NCBI GenBank assembly: GCA_041396985.1
Contig: JAWKXO010000002.1
Span: 507,501-571,500 of the forward strand
Source of the DNA: Emcibacteraceae bacterium
GTDB lineage: Bacteria; Pseudomonadota; Alphaproteobacteria; Sphingomonadales; Emcibacteraceae
Direction of reading: 5' to 3'
Length of the DNA stretch: 64,000 nt
The notes below the pieces were generated by a model. The model had not been told where the DNA came from. It did no database searches and saw only the letters and a list, made by a program, of their open reading frames with translations. Positions 17,776-26,055 of the stretch are shown here, piece by piece (positions within the stretch are counted from its first letter, which is position 1; each line of letters starts with the position of its first letter). Made by a program: the position numbers and the translations under genes.

Positions 17776-18354
17776 TCATATATACTTTAGCAGAACGAAC
17801 ATGCCAACCAAAAGAATGGAAAAAAGCAGGGTAAGTTTTGCCAGGTGATTTTCAATAAAGCAGCGGATCGGTGTTCCATATTTCCAGAGCAGAGCAGCTA
17901 CAAGGAAGAAACGGGCACTTCTTGATACGGCGCTTGCGATAATGAAAGTTGTCATATCCAGATGGGTAACACCGCTGGCGATCGTGAAAACCTTGTAAGG
18001 AATAGGTGAAAATCCGGCCACTGCAACAATAATGGCGCCATAATCATTATAAAGGGTGCGGAAGCGTTCAAATTGGCTTTGCAAATGATAAAAATCAACT
18101 ATTGGCTGGCCGATAAGGTCAAAGAAATAAGCGCCTATAATATAGCCGAAAATGCCACCGAAAAGGGAACTTACCGAGCAGACAAAGGCTATCCGCCACG
18201 CTCTGGTCGGGGCAGCAATCACCATGGGAATAACCAGCACATCCGGCGGGATCGGAAAAAAAGAACTTTCCGCAAAGGACATCAGCGCCAGAATCCAAAG
18301 GGCTCTTGGATGGTCGGCGAGCAACATGACCCTGTCATATAAATTTCTCAGCAT
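17776..18354 (-). CDS. YqaA/DedA-type membrane protein (VTT domain)
   Basis: This 192-residue multi-pass protein belongs to the SNARE-associated/VTT (DedA-like) superfamily, YqaA branch. Seen features are ALMSFAESSFFPIPPDVLVIPMV near residue 30, FGGIFGYIIGAYFFD near 70, and GFSPIPYKVFTIASGV near 115. Members are thought to move lipids or act as proton-dependent transporters; the exact role is unknown. The ATG at 18354 has GGGA six bases upstream and is preferred to a TTG four codons earlier. It is first in the operon with dsbB and coq7. Confidence 0.85.
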   Translation of the reverse strand: MLRNLYDRVMLLADHPRALWILALMSFAESSFFPIPPDVLVIPMVIAAPTRAWRIAFVCSVSSLFGGIFGYIIGAYFFDLIGQPIVDFYHLQSQFERFRTLYNDYGAIIVAVAGFSPIPYKVFTIASGVTHLDMTTFIIASAVSRSARFFLVAALLWKYGTPIRCFIENHLAKLTLLFSILLVGMFVLLKYI

Positions 18355-18444
18355 TTTATTTCCCAATATGTATCGTTGGATTAGTTCTATATTAAAATGC
18401 CTTAAAAAAAAGTAATTTTCTTTATTTGGCGGGCCAAACGGTGC

Positions 18445-18472
18445 TTGACGGTTAAAATCTTCACGCTATGAT
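18445..18472 (+). promoter_or_regulatory. Sigma70-like promoter of tRNA-Leu
   Basis: TTGACG and TATGAT are separated by 16 bases and end 43 bases before the tRNA, a good housekeeping-type promoter in the right place. Confidence 0.6.
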
Positions 18473-18515
18473 GCGCCGATATTACAGGTTAATCTGTAAA
18501 CATTCCTGACCCCGG

Positions 18516-18601
18516 GCCCCTGTGGTGGAATTGGTAGACGCGCTGGATTCAAAATCCAGTATCCTTTGGATGTGTCGGTTCGAGTCCGACCGGGGGCACC
18601 A
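18516..18601 (+). tRNA. tRNA-Leu (anticodon CAA)
   Basis: A complete class II tRNA of 86 bases is encoded, including CCA. The acceptor arms GCCCCTG and CGGGGGC pair with one G-U. The D-loop contains GGTAGA, the anticodon stem CTGGA/TCCAG encloses TTCAAAA with anticodon CAA, a long variable arm follows, and the T-arm is GTCGGTTCGAGTCCGAC. It decodes UUG. Confidence 0.97.
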
Positions 18602-18628
18602 TCATTAAAACCTTTTATAATAAAGCGG

Positions 18629-19345
18629 TTATTTCCTGGCTGAGCTCTCATACTCATCATGGCGTTTGATCCAGGACATAAAAACTTTGTCAGGATTCTC
18701 GTTGCGGCCAATGGGTGTTATATCCATATAACGGTAAAATGTCAGAAGCGGCTCCAGACTGTCAAAAAAAGCAGAATAAGTGTGATAAATCTTCCCGTCA
18801 TCGCCTTTTATAAATACGCTTACGCCGGAAAGTTCATCAACTGGGTTTTTGAGCGGGGAATAATTATATGTTGCCGTTCCATTATCATAGGCTTCTTTTG
18901 TGAATGAGACGTCAAAATCATATCCAAAGTCTGTCCCCAGACACGAATACCAGTCAAATGACCATCCCATTCTTTTTTTATAGTTAAGCAGGTTTTCAAG
19001 AGGACCATTTGAAATCACCACCATATTTATGTCACGCTGATTAAGATGGATATTTATCCCGTTATGGCAGTCTGCGATGGCTGAGCAGCGTGGGCAACCC
19101 TCATCCCAGTCAGCGCCGTACATAAAATGCTGTACAATAAGTTGCTTTTTTCCTTTAAAAAGTTCACCGAAAGTAATGTCACCTTCGGGGCCATGGAAGG
19201 TATAATTTTTTTCTACTTCCACCCAGGGCATATCGCGTCTTGCCTGACTAACATGATCTGATAGCTTTTTAAGTTCTTTTTCCTTAATCATTAACTCTTT
19301 GCGATACTTTATCCACTCTTGTTTACAGACAATCTTATGTTCCAT
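18629..19345 (-). CDS. DUF899 thioredoxin-fold family protein
   Basis: This 238-residue protein is typical of the DUF899 family, distant relatives of AhpC/thioredoxin-fold proteins. Recognisable parts are the helical N-terminus with RRDMPWVEVEKNYTF, the block QLIVQHFMYGADWDEGCPRCS (a C-x2-C pair) near residue 90, and a late HTYSAFF followed by LLTFYRYMDITPIGRNE. The ATG at 19345 has GAGAG upstream; an upstream extension to 19444 runs into the regulator. It is divergent from an HxlR regulator, which probably controls it. Function is unknown; a redox role is plausible from the CPRC pair. Confidence 0.82.
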   Translation of the reverse strand: MEHKIVCKQEWIKYRKELMIKEKELKKLSDHVSQARRDMPWVEVEKNYTFHGPEGDITFGELFKGKKQLIVQHFMYGADWDEGCPRCSAIADCHNGINIHLNQRDINMVVISNGPLENLLNYKKRMGWSFDWYSCLGTDFGYDFDVSFTKEAYDNGTATYNYSPLKNPVDELSGVSVFIKGDDGKIYHTYSAFFDSLEPLLTFYRYMDITPIGRNENPDKVFMSWIKRHDEYESSARK

Positions 19346-19365
19346 GGGTTCTCTCAATTTAATTA

Positions 19366-19417
19366 ACTTGCATATTAAAAGTAAATTAAAATAACATTTT
19401 GCTTGCTTTTTACAAGT
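19366..19417. promoter_or_regulatory. Candidate HxlR operator region between divergent genes
   Basis: Within the 92-base gap, ACTTGCA (19366-19372) and TACAAGT (19411-19417) form inverted half-sites about 38 bases apart, with AAAGTAA-type repeats between them. HxlR proteins bind as dimers to such divergent promoters. The pairing is suggestive only. Confidence 0.3.
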
Positions 19418-19437
19418 AAAAAAAATAACAAATAAGT

Positions 19438-19842
19438 ATGACAAAGAAAATCAGATCAAATTGCCCTGTATCTTATGCGCTGGAATTAGTAGGTGATAAA
19501 TGGAGCCTGCTTATATTGCGCGATATTCTGTTAAGGGATAAAAAGTTTTATCAAGAATTTGTCGCTTCTGCTGAAGGAATAGCGACAAACATACTTTCAA
19601 ACAGGTTGGCAATGCTTGAAAGTAATGGATTTATCAATAAGCAGCGTGATACGGAAGATCGTAAAAGATACATCTACAGTCCAACAAAAAAGGGTCTGGA
19701 TCTTTTGCCTGTCATTATTTCCATAATGCAATGGAGTGATAAATATAATTCTGAAACGGATATCCGGCCCCCTTTTATGGACATGGTGCGAAATGACCCG
19801 ATAGAATTTGAAAAATTTATTCGGGGCAAATTCTTAAACTAA
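19438..19842 (+). CDS. HxlR-family winged-helix transcriptional regulator
   Basis: This 134-residue regulator has the HxlR layout: an N-terminal cysteine in SNCPVSYALELVGDKWSLLILRDIL, the recognition region ATNILSNRLAMLESNGFI, and the wing RYIYSPTKKGLDLLP. The single N-terminal cysteine (residue 9) is common in HxlR members that sense electrophiles or redox state. It is divergent from the DUF899 gene and followed closely by a YCII-like gene, so the three probably form one regulon. The inducer is unknown. Confidence 0.9.
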   Translation: MTKKIRSNCPVSYALELVGDKWSLLILRDILLRDKKFYQEFVASAEGIATNILSNRLAMLESNGFINKQRDTEDRKRYIYSPTKKGLDLLPVIISIMQWSDKYNSETDIRPPFMDMVRNDPIEFEKFIRGKFLN

Positions 19843-19867
19843 CATTGGGTGATAGGAGGAGAAATTA

Positions 19868-20224
19868 ATGAAAGAATATCTGGCAGTATACACAGGAAAT
19901 AAGCAGTCGCGTGAAGAATCCGGTTGGGATCAGCTGGACCCTGCAAAAAAGGCAGAACTTGAAAAAGCCGGTATGGAAGCCTGGTATGACTGGATGAAAG
20001 CCAACCAAAAGTCAATTGTTGTATCCGGTGGTCCCTTGGGTAAGACAAAACGAGTATCAAGGGATGGGATTTCAGATCACGTAAATGAACTTGTCGGTTA
20101 TATTATAATCAAAGCAAATTCATATGAAGAGGCAGCAGAAAAGTTCCTCAATCATCCGCATTTTTCAATATTTCCCGGTGATGCCGTTGAAATAATGGAA
20201 TGTCTTCCGGTGCCGGGAATGTAA
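19868..20224 (+). CDS. YCII-related small protein
   Basis: This 118-residue protein has a ferredoxin-like alpha/beta pattern resembling the YCII/DGPF group: MKEYLAVYTG at the start, IVVSGGPLGKTKRVS in the middle, and YEEAAEKFLNHPHFSIFPGDAVEIMECLP at the end. A strong ribosome site (GGAGGAG) precedes the ATG, 25 bases after the HxlR stop, implying co-transcription. Biochemical function is unknown. Confidence 0.72.
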   Translation: MKEYLAVYTGNKQSREESGWDQLDPAKKAELEKAGMEAWYDWMKANQKSIVVSGGPLGKTKRVSRDGISDHVNELVGYIIIKANSYEEAAEKFLNHPHFSIFPGDAVEIMECLPVPGM

Positions 20225-20274
20225 AAGTACCGGGAATCAACAATTAGCTCAATTTTTTGGCAAATAATATAAGC

Positions 20275-21774
20275 CTATCCGCTGGACGGGAAGCTTAGGT
20301 TCGCCCCGGCCATGATACTGGTAGGCCAGCGCATGGTCACTGTTTTTAACTTGGTCCAGAAACGCACCCCTTCCGGCCCGTACATATGATGATCACCAAA
20401 TATTGACCTTTTCCATCCACCGAAGCTATGAAAAGCCAATGGCACGGGAAGAGGAACGTTAACCCCAACCATGCCGATTTTTATTTTCCGTGTAAAATCG
20501 CGGGCGATGTCACCGTCACGGGTAAAGATGCAGGTGCCGTTGCCATATTCATGTTCCTGAACAAGCTTTACAGCATCATCATAACTTTGGGTACGAACCA
20601 CAACCAATACGGGGCCGAATATTTCTTCGCTGTAAACGGACATGTCCTTTGTGACATGATCCAGTATTGTGGGGCCACAGAAATAGCCGTTCTCAAAACC
20701 GGAAGCGGCTTTAAAATCTCGGCCGTCAAGGACGACTTTTGCGCCCTGTATCTCACCTTCAGTAATAAGTCTTTTTACACGGGCATTATGTTCCTTTGTG
20801 ATGAGCGGTCCCATTTCATTGCCAGGTTCAAGACCGCAGCCCACTTTAATCCGGCTTGCCTGCGCGCTAATTTTTTGAACAAGCCTGTCAGCAATATCAT
20901 CCCCGACGGCAACCGCGACGGAAAGGGCCATACAGCGTTCTCCGGCTGAACCAAAAGCGGCCCCGATCATGGCATCAACCGCCTGGTCAAGATCGGCATC
21001 CGGCATAATGATGGCGTGATTTTTGGCGCCGCCCAATGCCTGAACGCGTTTATTATGGGCCGTGCCTGTATGATAGATATATTCGGCAACTGCTGTCGAG
21101 CCAACGAAACTGACAGCTTCTATTCCCTTATGCTGTAAAAGGTGGTCAACGGCGACTTTATCGCCATGGACAACGTTAAAGACACCATCCGGAAGTCCCG
21201 CTTCCGAGAAAAGACGTGCCAGAATATTGGCACAAGACGGGTCGCGCTCAGATGGTTTTAAAATAAACGTATTACCGCAGGCGATGGCAAGCGGGATGGT
21301 CCAGAGCGGTACCATGGCCGGGAAATTAAACGGGGTGATGGAGCAGACGACCCCAAGGGCCTGCCGGGTGTTATAACAGTCAATTCCGGTCCCCACCTGT
21401 TGCGAGTATTCACCTTTAAGCATTTCGGGAATGCCGCAGGCATTTTCAACAATTTCAAAACCACGGGTAAGCTCTCCCATGGCATCATCCCAGACTTTTC
21501 CATGTTCGGCGACAATATGCCGGCACAATTCTTCTCGGTTTGCTTCAAGCAGTTCACGAAATTTAAAAAGGATAGAAACCCTTTTCATCAGGCCGGTTTC
21601 CGACCAGCTTTCAAAGGCTTTGCTCGCAGCATTTACCGCTGCATCAATGTCAGCAGTGCTGGCAAGTCCGACTTCACCCTGAATTTCACCGGTTGCCGGG
21701 TTATAAATCGGTGCGTTCCGATTGCCGCTAGCGGCAACCATCTGCCCATCTATATAATGATCAACTTTATACAT
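20275..21774 (-). CDS. mmsA: Methylmalonate-semialdehyde dehydrogenase (CoA-acylating)
   Basis: This 499-residue aldehyde dehydrogenase acts on methylmalonate and malonate semialdehydes, yielding propionyl-CoA or acetyl-CoA, in valine and beta-alanine breakdown. The catalytic Cys281 lies in GSAGERCMALSVAV, the MMSDH-specific version of the motif. SITPFNFPAMVPLWTIP near residue 145 and FILKPSERDPS are also present. It is 13 bases downstream of the omega-aminotransferase gene, which would generate malonate semialdehyde from beta-alanine. Confidence 0.94.
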   Translation of the reverse strand: MYKVDHYIDGQMVAASGNRNAPIYNPATGEIQGEVGLASTADIDAAVNAASKAFESWSETGLMKRVSILFKFRELLEANREELCRHIVAEHGKVWDDAMGELTRGFEIVENACGIPEMLKGEYSQQVGTGIDCYNTRQALGVVCSITPFNFPAMVPLWTIPLAIACGNTFILKPSERDPSCANILARLFSEAGLPDGVFNVVHGDKVAVDHLLQHKGIEAVSFVGSTAVAEYIYHTGTAHNKRVQALGGAKNHAIIMPDADLDQAVDAMIGAAFGSAGERCMALSVAVAVGDDIADRLVQKISAQASRIKVGCGLEPGNEMGPLITKEHNARVKRLITEGEIQGAKVVLDGRDFKAASGFENGYFCGPTILDHVTKDMSVYSEEIFGPVLVVVRTQSYDDAVKLVQEHEYGNGTCIFTRDGDIARDFTRKIKIGMVGVNVPLPVPLAFHSFGGWKRSIFGDHHMYGPEGVRFWTKLKTVTMRWPTSIMAGANLSFPSSG

Positions 21775-21787
21775 AATCTATATTTTC

Positions 21788-23116
21788 CTAACTAATCTCT
21801 TTTGCGGTTTTACGTAGCGCATCAAAAATCGGGTCAAGCTCTTCTTTTGAGCTGGTTAAAATAGGGGCAATAGCAATTGAATCACCGTTTGATCTGATCC
21901 CGATACCATTCTCAAAGGCTTTAAGAAAGAAATCATAGGCCCGTGCGCCGATATTGTCATCCCGCTGGGCAATAGTCAGTCCGCCCGCATAGCCAATATT
22001 TCTGATATCTGTAATATGGGGCAGGCCTTTTAAGCTGTGCAGTGCATCCTCAAAATATTTGGCATTTTCTGTGACACGCTGATAGATATTTTCTTCTTCA
22101 TAAATTTCCTGCGCGGCAAGCGCGGCGGCGACAGCAAGCGGATGTGCTGAATATGTATAGCCGTGGAAAAATTCAATGCCTGCTTTGGTGCCATCAAGGA
22201 AGGTATCATATATTTTCTTACTGGCAATCACGCCCCCCATGGGGACGGCGGCATTATTGATCCCTTTTGCCATTGTGCAGATATCAGGGGTTACCCCAAA
22301 ATAGGTCGCTGCATTAGCCGCGCCGAGACGGCCGAATGCGGTAATCACTTCATCAAAGATAAGAAGAATGCCGTGTTTTTCGGTAATTTCCCGTAATTTT
22401 TTCAAATAGCCTTTTGGTGGCACGTACATTCCAGCCGATCCGACCATTGGCTCAACTATAACCGCAGCAATAGTGGAGGCATCATGAAGAGTGATAATCT
22501 GTTCCAGTTCGGTAAGATATTTCATTGGATCGGAATTTGGCTCACCGCGGCTGAAAGCATCTTCCTTGGGATTATAGGGGAACGGCAGGTGATCAACCCC
22601 ACTGAGCAAAGTACCAAAAAATTTACGGTTGTTGACCATGCCGCCCACCGATATACCACCAAATCCAACACCGTGGTAGCCATTCACTCGACCAATCAGC
22701 CTCGTTCTCGTACCTTCACCGTTAATGCGGTGGTAAGCAAGCGCCATTTTGAGCGCTGTATCAACAGCTTCTGACCCGGAATTGGTAAAAAACACATGCC
22801 CAAGGTCACCGGGAAATTGGGACGCCACAACATTGGCAAGCTCAAACGCCGCTTCATGACCGAAATTAAAGGCTGTGGAATAATCCATTTTAGCGGCCTG
22901 AATTTGGATGGCTTCGGTAATTTTGGGATGGCAGTGGCCAAGGTTTGAACACCAGAGCCCGGAAAAGGCATCCAGAATTTTACGCCCGTCCGCTGTTTCA
23001 TAATATAACCCCTTTGCACTTTTATAAAGACGGGGACTTTCCTTGAACGTCCGGTTAGGCGTAAATGGCATCCAATAGGCTGCCAAATGGTCATTTTTAT
23101 TATCTGTATTATTCAT
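21788..23116 (-). CDS. Omega-amino acid--pyruvate aminotransferase
   Basis: This 442-residue class III PLP enzyme begins YWMPFTPNRTFKESPRL, typical of beta-alanine:pyruvate transaminases. The PLP lysine is Lys284 in CTMAKGINNAAVPMGG, and the preceding aspartate is in LLIFDEVITAFGR. FTNSGSEAVDTALKMA binds the cofactor phosphate. Its place just ahead of mmsA supports conversion of beta-alanine (or a related omega-amino acid) to malonate semialdehyde and onward to acetyl-CoA. The exact donor cannot be fixed from sequence. Confidence 0.9.
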   Translation of the reverse strand: MNNTDNKNDHLAAYWMPFTPNRTFKESPRLYKSAKGLYYETADGRKILDAFSGLWCSNLGHCHPKITEAIQIQAAKMDYSTAFNFGHEAAFELANVVASQFPGDLGHVFFTNSGSEAVDTALKMALAYHRINGEGTRTRLIGRVNGYHGVGFGGISVGGMVNNRKFFGTLLSGVDHLPFPYNPKEDAFSRGEPNSDPMKYLTELEQIITLHDASTIAAVIVEPMVGSAGMYVPPKGYLKKLREITEKHGILLIFDEVITAFGRLGAANAATYFGVTPDICTMAKGINNAAVPMGGVIASKKIYDTFLDGTKAGIEFFHGYTYSAHPLAVAAALAAQEIYEEENIYQRVTENAKYFEDALHSLKGLPHITDIRNIGYAGGLTIAQRDDNIGARAYDFFLKAFENGIGIRSNGDSIAIAPILTSSKEELDPIFDALRKTAKEIS

Positions 23117-23210
23117 AGAGAGTTTCTCTTATTCTTAAATTGAATTTTTTGAGAGTAGCCGCAATATTATATTTGCTTCAAGTGTTTTGTGATAACGCTG
23201 AAAAGATTGG

Positions 23211-23243
23211 GCAATCATTATCATCCATTGCATTCGAATGATG
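23211..23243. promoter_or_regulatory. Possible Fur-like box upstream of PepSY gene
   Basis: The 205-base gap before the PepSY gene contains AATCATTATC (23213-23222), identical to half of the classical Fur box, followed by ATCC and a short CATTCGAATG palindrome (23231-23240). PepSY membrane proteins often accompany iron uptake. The match is partial and should be treated as a lead. Confidence 0.25.
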
Positions 23244-23320
23244 TTGGTGTTTTGAGATGTAATTGTTAAATTATAAATCTGAAACAAAAAATAAATTTTT
23301 TCTATATTGAAGCGTAATAA

Positions 23321-23863
23321 ATGAAGTTCACAAAATTAAACAGAACCATACATAATTGGATATCCATTTTCATTGCCCTGCCATTGTTGCTGGTGATCAT
23401 TTCAGGGTTGTTTCTTCAATTAAAAAAAGATGTGGACTGGATCCAACCACCAAGCAAACGTGGTGAAAGTCAGGCGACCCCAATTGTCAGTCATGCTGAA
23501 TTGCTCAGGGCCGCAACAAGCGTTGAGCCGACAAAAGGCATGGAATGGTCAGATTTTGAGCGAATTGATTATAAAACGGACCGGGGCATGGTTAAGTTTA
23601 TTTCGGCTGATGGTTGGGAAGTTCAGGTTGACACAACAAATGGGTTGGTCTTGTCAGTCATGGAACGGCGTTCTGATCTGTTAGAAAAAATACATGACGG
23701 TACATTTTTTGGGGACTGGATGAAATATTATATAATTTTGCCATCAGCAATTTGTCTTTTTATACTCTGGATTACCGGAATTTATATGTTTATTTATCCC
23801 TTTGTTAAGCGGTCATCTAACAAACGCAACAATCGGGAAAAAGCAGTGTCAAAAGGAGTATAA
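23321..23863 (+). CDS. PepSY-domain membrane protein
   Basis: This 180-residue protein has a transmembrane helix at residues 13-33 (WISIFIALPLLLVIISGLFL), a periplasmic PepSY-like domain (about 55-130) with WEVQVDTTNGLVLSV, and a second helix at about 140-160. The opening HNWISIFIALPLLLVIISGL is typical of PepSY-associated TM proteins, some of which are linked to ferric-siderophore reduction. No ribosome site is obvious. The amidohydrolase gene follows after three bases, implying an operon. Confidence 0.75.
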   Translation: MKFTKLNRTIHNWISIFIALPLLLVIISGLFLQLKKDVDWIQPPSKRGESQATPIVSHAELLRAATSVEPTKGMEWSDFERIDYKTDRGMVKFISADGWEVQVDTTNGLVLSVMERRSDLLEKIHDGTFFGDWMKYYIILPSAICLFILWITGIYMFIYPFVKRSSNKRNNREKAVSKGV

Positions 23864-23866
23864 TTT

Positions 23867-24856
23867 ATGGTTATAGATTTCCATGCACATTACATAGCAC
23901 CTAAATTGATGGAAATGCTGGAAAAGAGATCTTCTGATCCCCGGATCAGCCGCAATGCTGATGGTTCCATGCTATATCATATGCCGGTAAGCACTCTTCC
24001 TTATTCAAGTGCCTATTATGATATGGACGAACGGATAGATTATCTTGATCATATTGGCATGGAAAAGCAGGTCATATCGCTTCCGGGATTATTGGGCGTT
24101 GATTATTTGCCACTAGAACAGTCATTACCCATGATTAAAGCATCAAATGATGATTATGCCGTTCATTCTTCAAAATTTAAGGATCGGATTATACCTCTGG
24201 CGGCACTACCGCTTGCTGATATTGGTGCGATGGAAGATGAGCTTAAACGGTGCGTGGAAAGTTATGATTTTTTTGGGGCAATATTACCCAATAATGCTTT
24301 TCTTTCCCTCGATTATGCCAATGAACTAAAATCACTGTTTCATTATGCCAATCAAAAGAAGCTTCATTTTTTTATTCATCCTGGCTGGCGACATGACCAG
24401 TATCCCATATTGGACAGGAGACCAAAAGACCCGGACGAGCTGCTGATTGCACGCGGCGCGCTCGGTGTTCAGCATGATATTTCATTTACATTGATTACGT
24501 TGCTTTACACTGATTTTCTTGACCAGTTTCCTGATATGACAGTGCATATTGCCAATCTCGGTGGCACTTTTCCAATGGTTGTGGAGCGGATGCAACATAC
24601 GGTTGAAGCCCGTTTTCCAAATGCGAAACTTCCCCCGACGAGGAAGAAAAATTTATTTTTTGACAGCTCATCGCTGGGCCCGAGAGCCTTGGAGCTTGCA
24701 GTGGAGATTTATGGGGCAGATAAAATTGTTGTCGGAACGGATACCCCGATATTTTCCGCAGAAACCGGCCTGCGTGTGGTAAATGAAACCAGACTTTCAA
24801 AAGATGAAAAAGAGCTTATATTAAGAGAAAATGCCCTCAAACTTCTCTCACGATAA
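23867..24856 (+). CDS. Amidohydrolase family 2 protein (ACMSD-like)
   Basis: This 329-residue TIM-barrel metal enzyme has the N-terminal H-x-H metal motif (IDFHAHYIAP), the histidine in FFIHPGWRH near residue 170, HIANLGGTFP near 227, and the C-terminal metal aspartate in VVGTDTPIF. These match the ACMSD/uracil-5-carboxylate/resorcylate decarboxylase superfamily. Such enzymes are often non-oxidative decarboxylases or hydrolases of aromatic or lactone substrates. The specific substrate is not evident. AGGAG precedes the ATG. Its coupling with a PepSY gene is unusual. Confidence 0.82.
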   Translation: MVIDFHAHYIAPKLMEMLEKRSSDPRISRNADGSMLYHMPVSTLPYSSAYYDMDERIDYLDHIGMEKQVISLPGLLGVDYLPLEQSLPMIKASNDDYAVHSSKFKDRIIPLAALPLADIGAMEDELKRCVESYDFFGAILPNNAFLSLDYANELKSLFHYANQKKLHFFIHPGWRHDQYPILDRRPKDPDELLIARGALGVQHDISFTLITLLYTDFLDQFPDMTVHIANLGGTFPMVVERMQHTVEARFPNAKLPPTRKKNLFFDSSSLGPRALELAVEIYGADKIVVGTDTPIFSAETGLRVVNETRLSKDEKELILRENALKLLSR

Positions 24857-24930
24857 CGTGAATTGTGAGCATTCGTCTGCTATGCTAAGATATGCGTTTA
24901 ATCTTCCGAAGGGTTGATCTGGAGAAATAC

Positions 24931-26052
24931 GTGGCGGTTAACGGTAACCTGTTAAAATTTTTTCTGACTTTATTGATGTTGTCCACTTTGACTGCCTGCT
25001 CAGGTTTGCCGGAGAACTATGCCTATCGCGGTGATATTTCTCGAACTCAACTCATTGACGGGGTTTCTTTTTTAGGAAAAACGATTGATAATAAAGATCT
25101 GCCTTCTGCGGACATTATGATGATTACACCAGAAATGGAGGCCTTTCTCGAGTTAAATACGGGAAGAGTAAAATTGCCTTATCAAAAAGCAATGGCACTT
25201 GGCAACTCAATCGTTGATGCAGATAAGCTGGGGCTTATTTATGAGCCGGGTGTTACTTATACAGCCAGTCAAACTTTTGAGAACGGACAGGGAAATTGCC
25301 TGGCGTTCAGCTTTCTTTATTCGTCATTAGCAAGAAAACTGGGACTTGATGTTAATTTTCAGGAAGTAAATGTCCTGCCTGAATGGGATTTATCAGATGA
25401 TGAAATATATGTGGAAAACCGTCATGTTAATGTGCGGGTCAATTTGCCTGGTAGCAATGATCTGGTCGTTGATATCAGCAGAATTGGTGTGGAGAGGGAA
25501 CTTTCCAATACACTTCTTGATGAAAATACGGTTTCGGCACTTTATTATGGCAATATTGCTGCTGAATACCTGCTCAAAAAACAATATAGACAATCGTTCC
25601 TCTATATTGTGAAGGCAATAAAAACGGATAGTAATGTTCCATCACTCTGGGTTAATCTTGGGGTGCTTTACAGGCGGGCCGGAAATAATGATTTTGCCGA
25701 AAAAGCCTATTTTACAGCCCTGGAGATAGATGGAAAAAATCAGGCCGCACTAAATAATCTTGCCCATTTATATAAAGAAGCAGGAGACCGGGAGCGGGCA
25801 GAATATTTCCTTAGCCTTGTAAAATCATATCAGGACAAAAACCCCTATTTTCATTTTGTCAAAGCTGAAAAAGCAGTGGAAAAAGGGAGCTACGATGAAG
25901 CCATGTGGCACATTGATGATGCCATAGACAGAAAATCTGATGACCCGAGATTTTATCGTCTTAAAAGTAAGATTTATAAATTACGTGGTGAAGAGAATAA
26001 GGCGTTAAAAACCCTTGAAATAGCTGACGAAATTTCCCGCAATCAAATATAA
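24931..26052 (+). CDS. TPR lipoprotein with transglutaminase-like domain
   Basis: This lipoprotein of about 373 residues starts at GTG 24931, chosen because GGAG lies seven bases upstream and a short lipoprotein signal results, with lipobox LTAC at residues 20-23. An ATG at 24892 is the alternative. Residues about 60-185 look like a bacterial transglutaminase-like cysteine-protease fold: NCLAFSFLYSSLARKLGL (Cys), NRHVNVRVNL (His) and VVDISR (Asp). From about residue 195 there are tetratricopeptide repeats (SLWVNLGVLYRRAGNNDFAEKAY, then QAALNNLAHLYKEAGDRERAE). Role unknown; similar architectures are linked to envelope assembly. Confidence 0.75.
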   Translation: MAVNGNLLKFFLTLLMLSTLTACSGLPENYAYRGDISRTQLIDGVSFLGKTIDNKDLPSADIMMITPEMEAFLELNTGRVKLPYQKAMALGNSIVDADKLGLIYEPGVTYTASQTFENGQGNCLAFSFLYSSLARKLGLDVNFQEVNVLPEWDLSDDEIYVENRHVNVRVNLPGSNDLVVDISRIGVERELSNTLLDENTVSALYYGNIAAEYLLKKQYRQSFLYIVKAIKTDSNVPSLWVNLGVLYRRAGNNDFAEKAYFTALEIDGKNQAALNNLAHLYKEAGDRERAEYFLSLVKSYQDKNPYFHFVKAEKAVEKGSYDEAMWHIDDAIDRKSDDPRFYRLKSKIYKLRGEENKALKTLEIADEISRNQI

Positions 26053-26055
26053 TTC

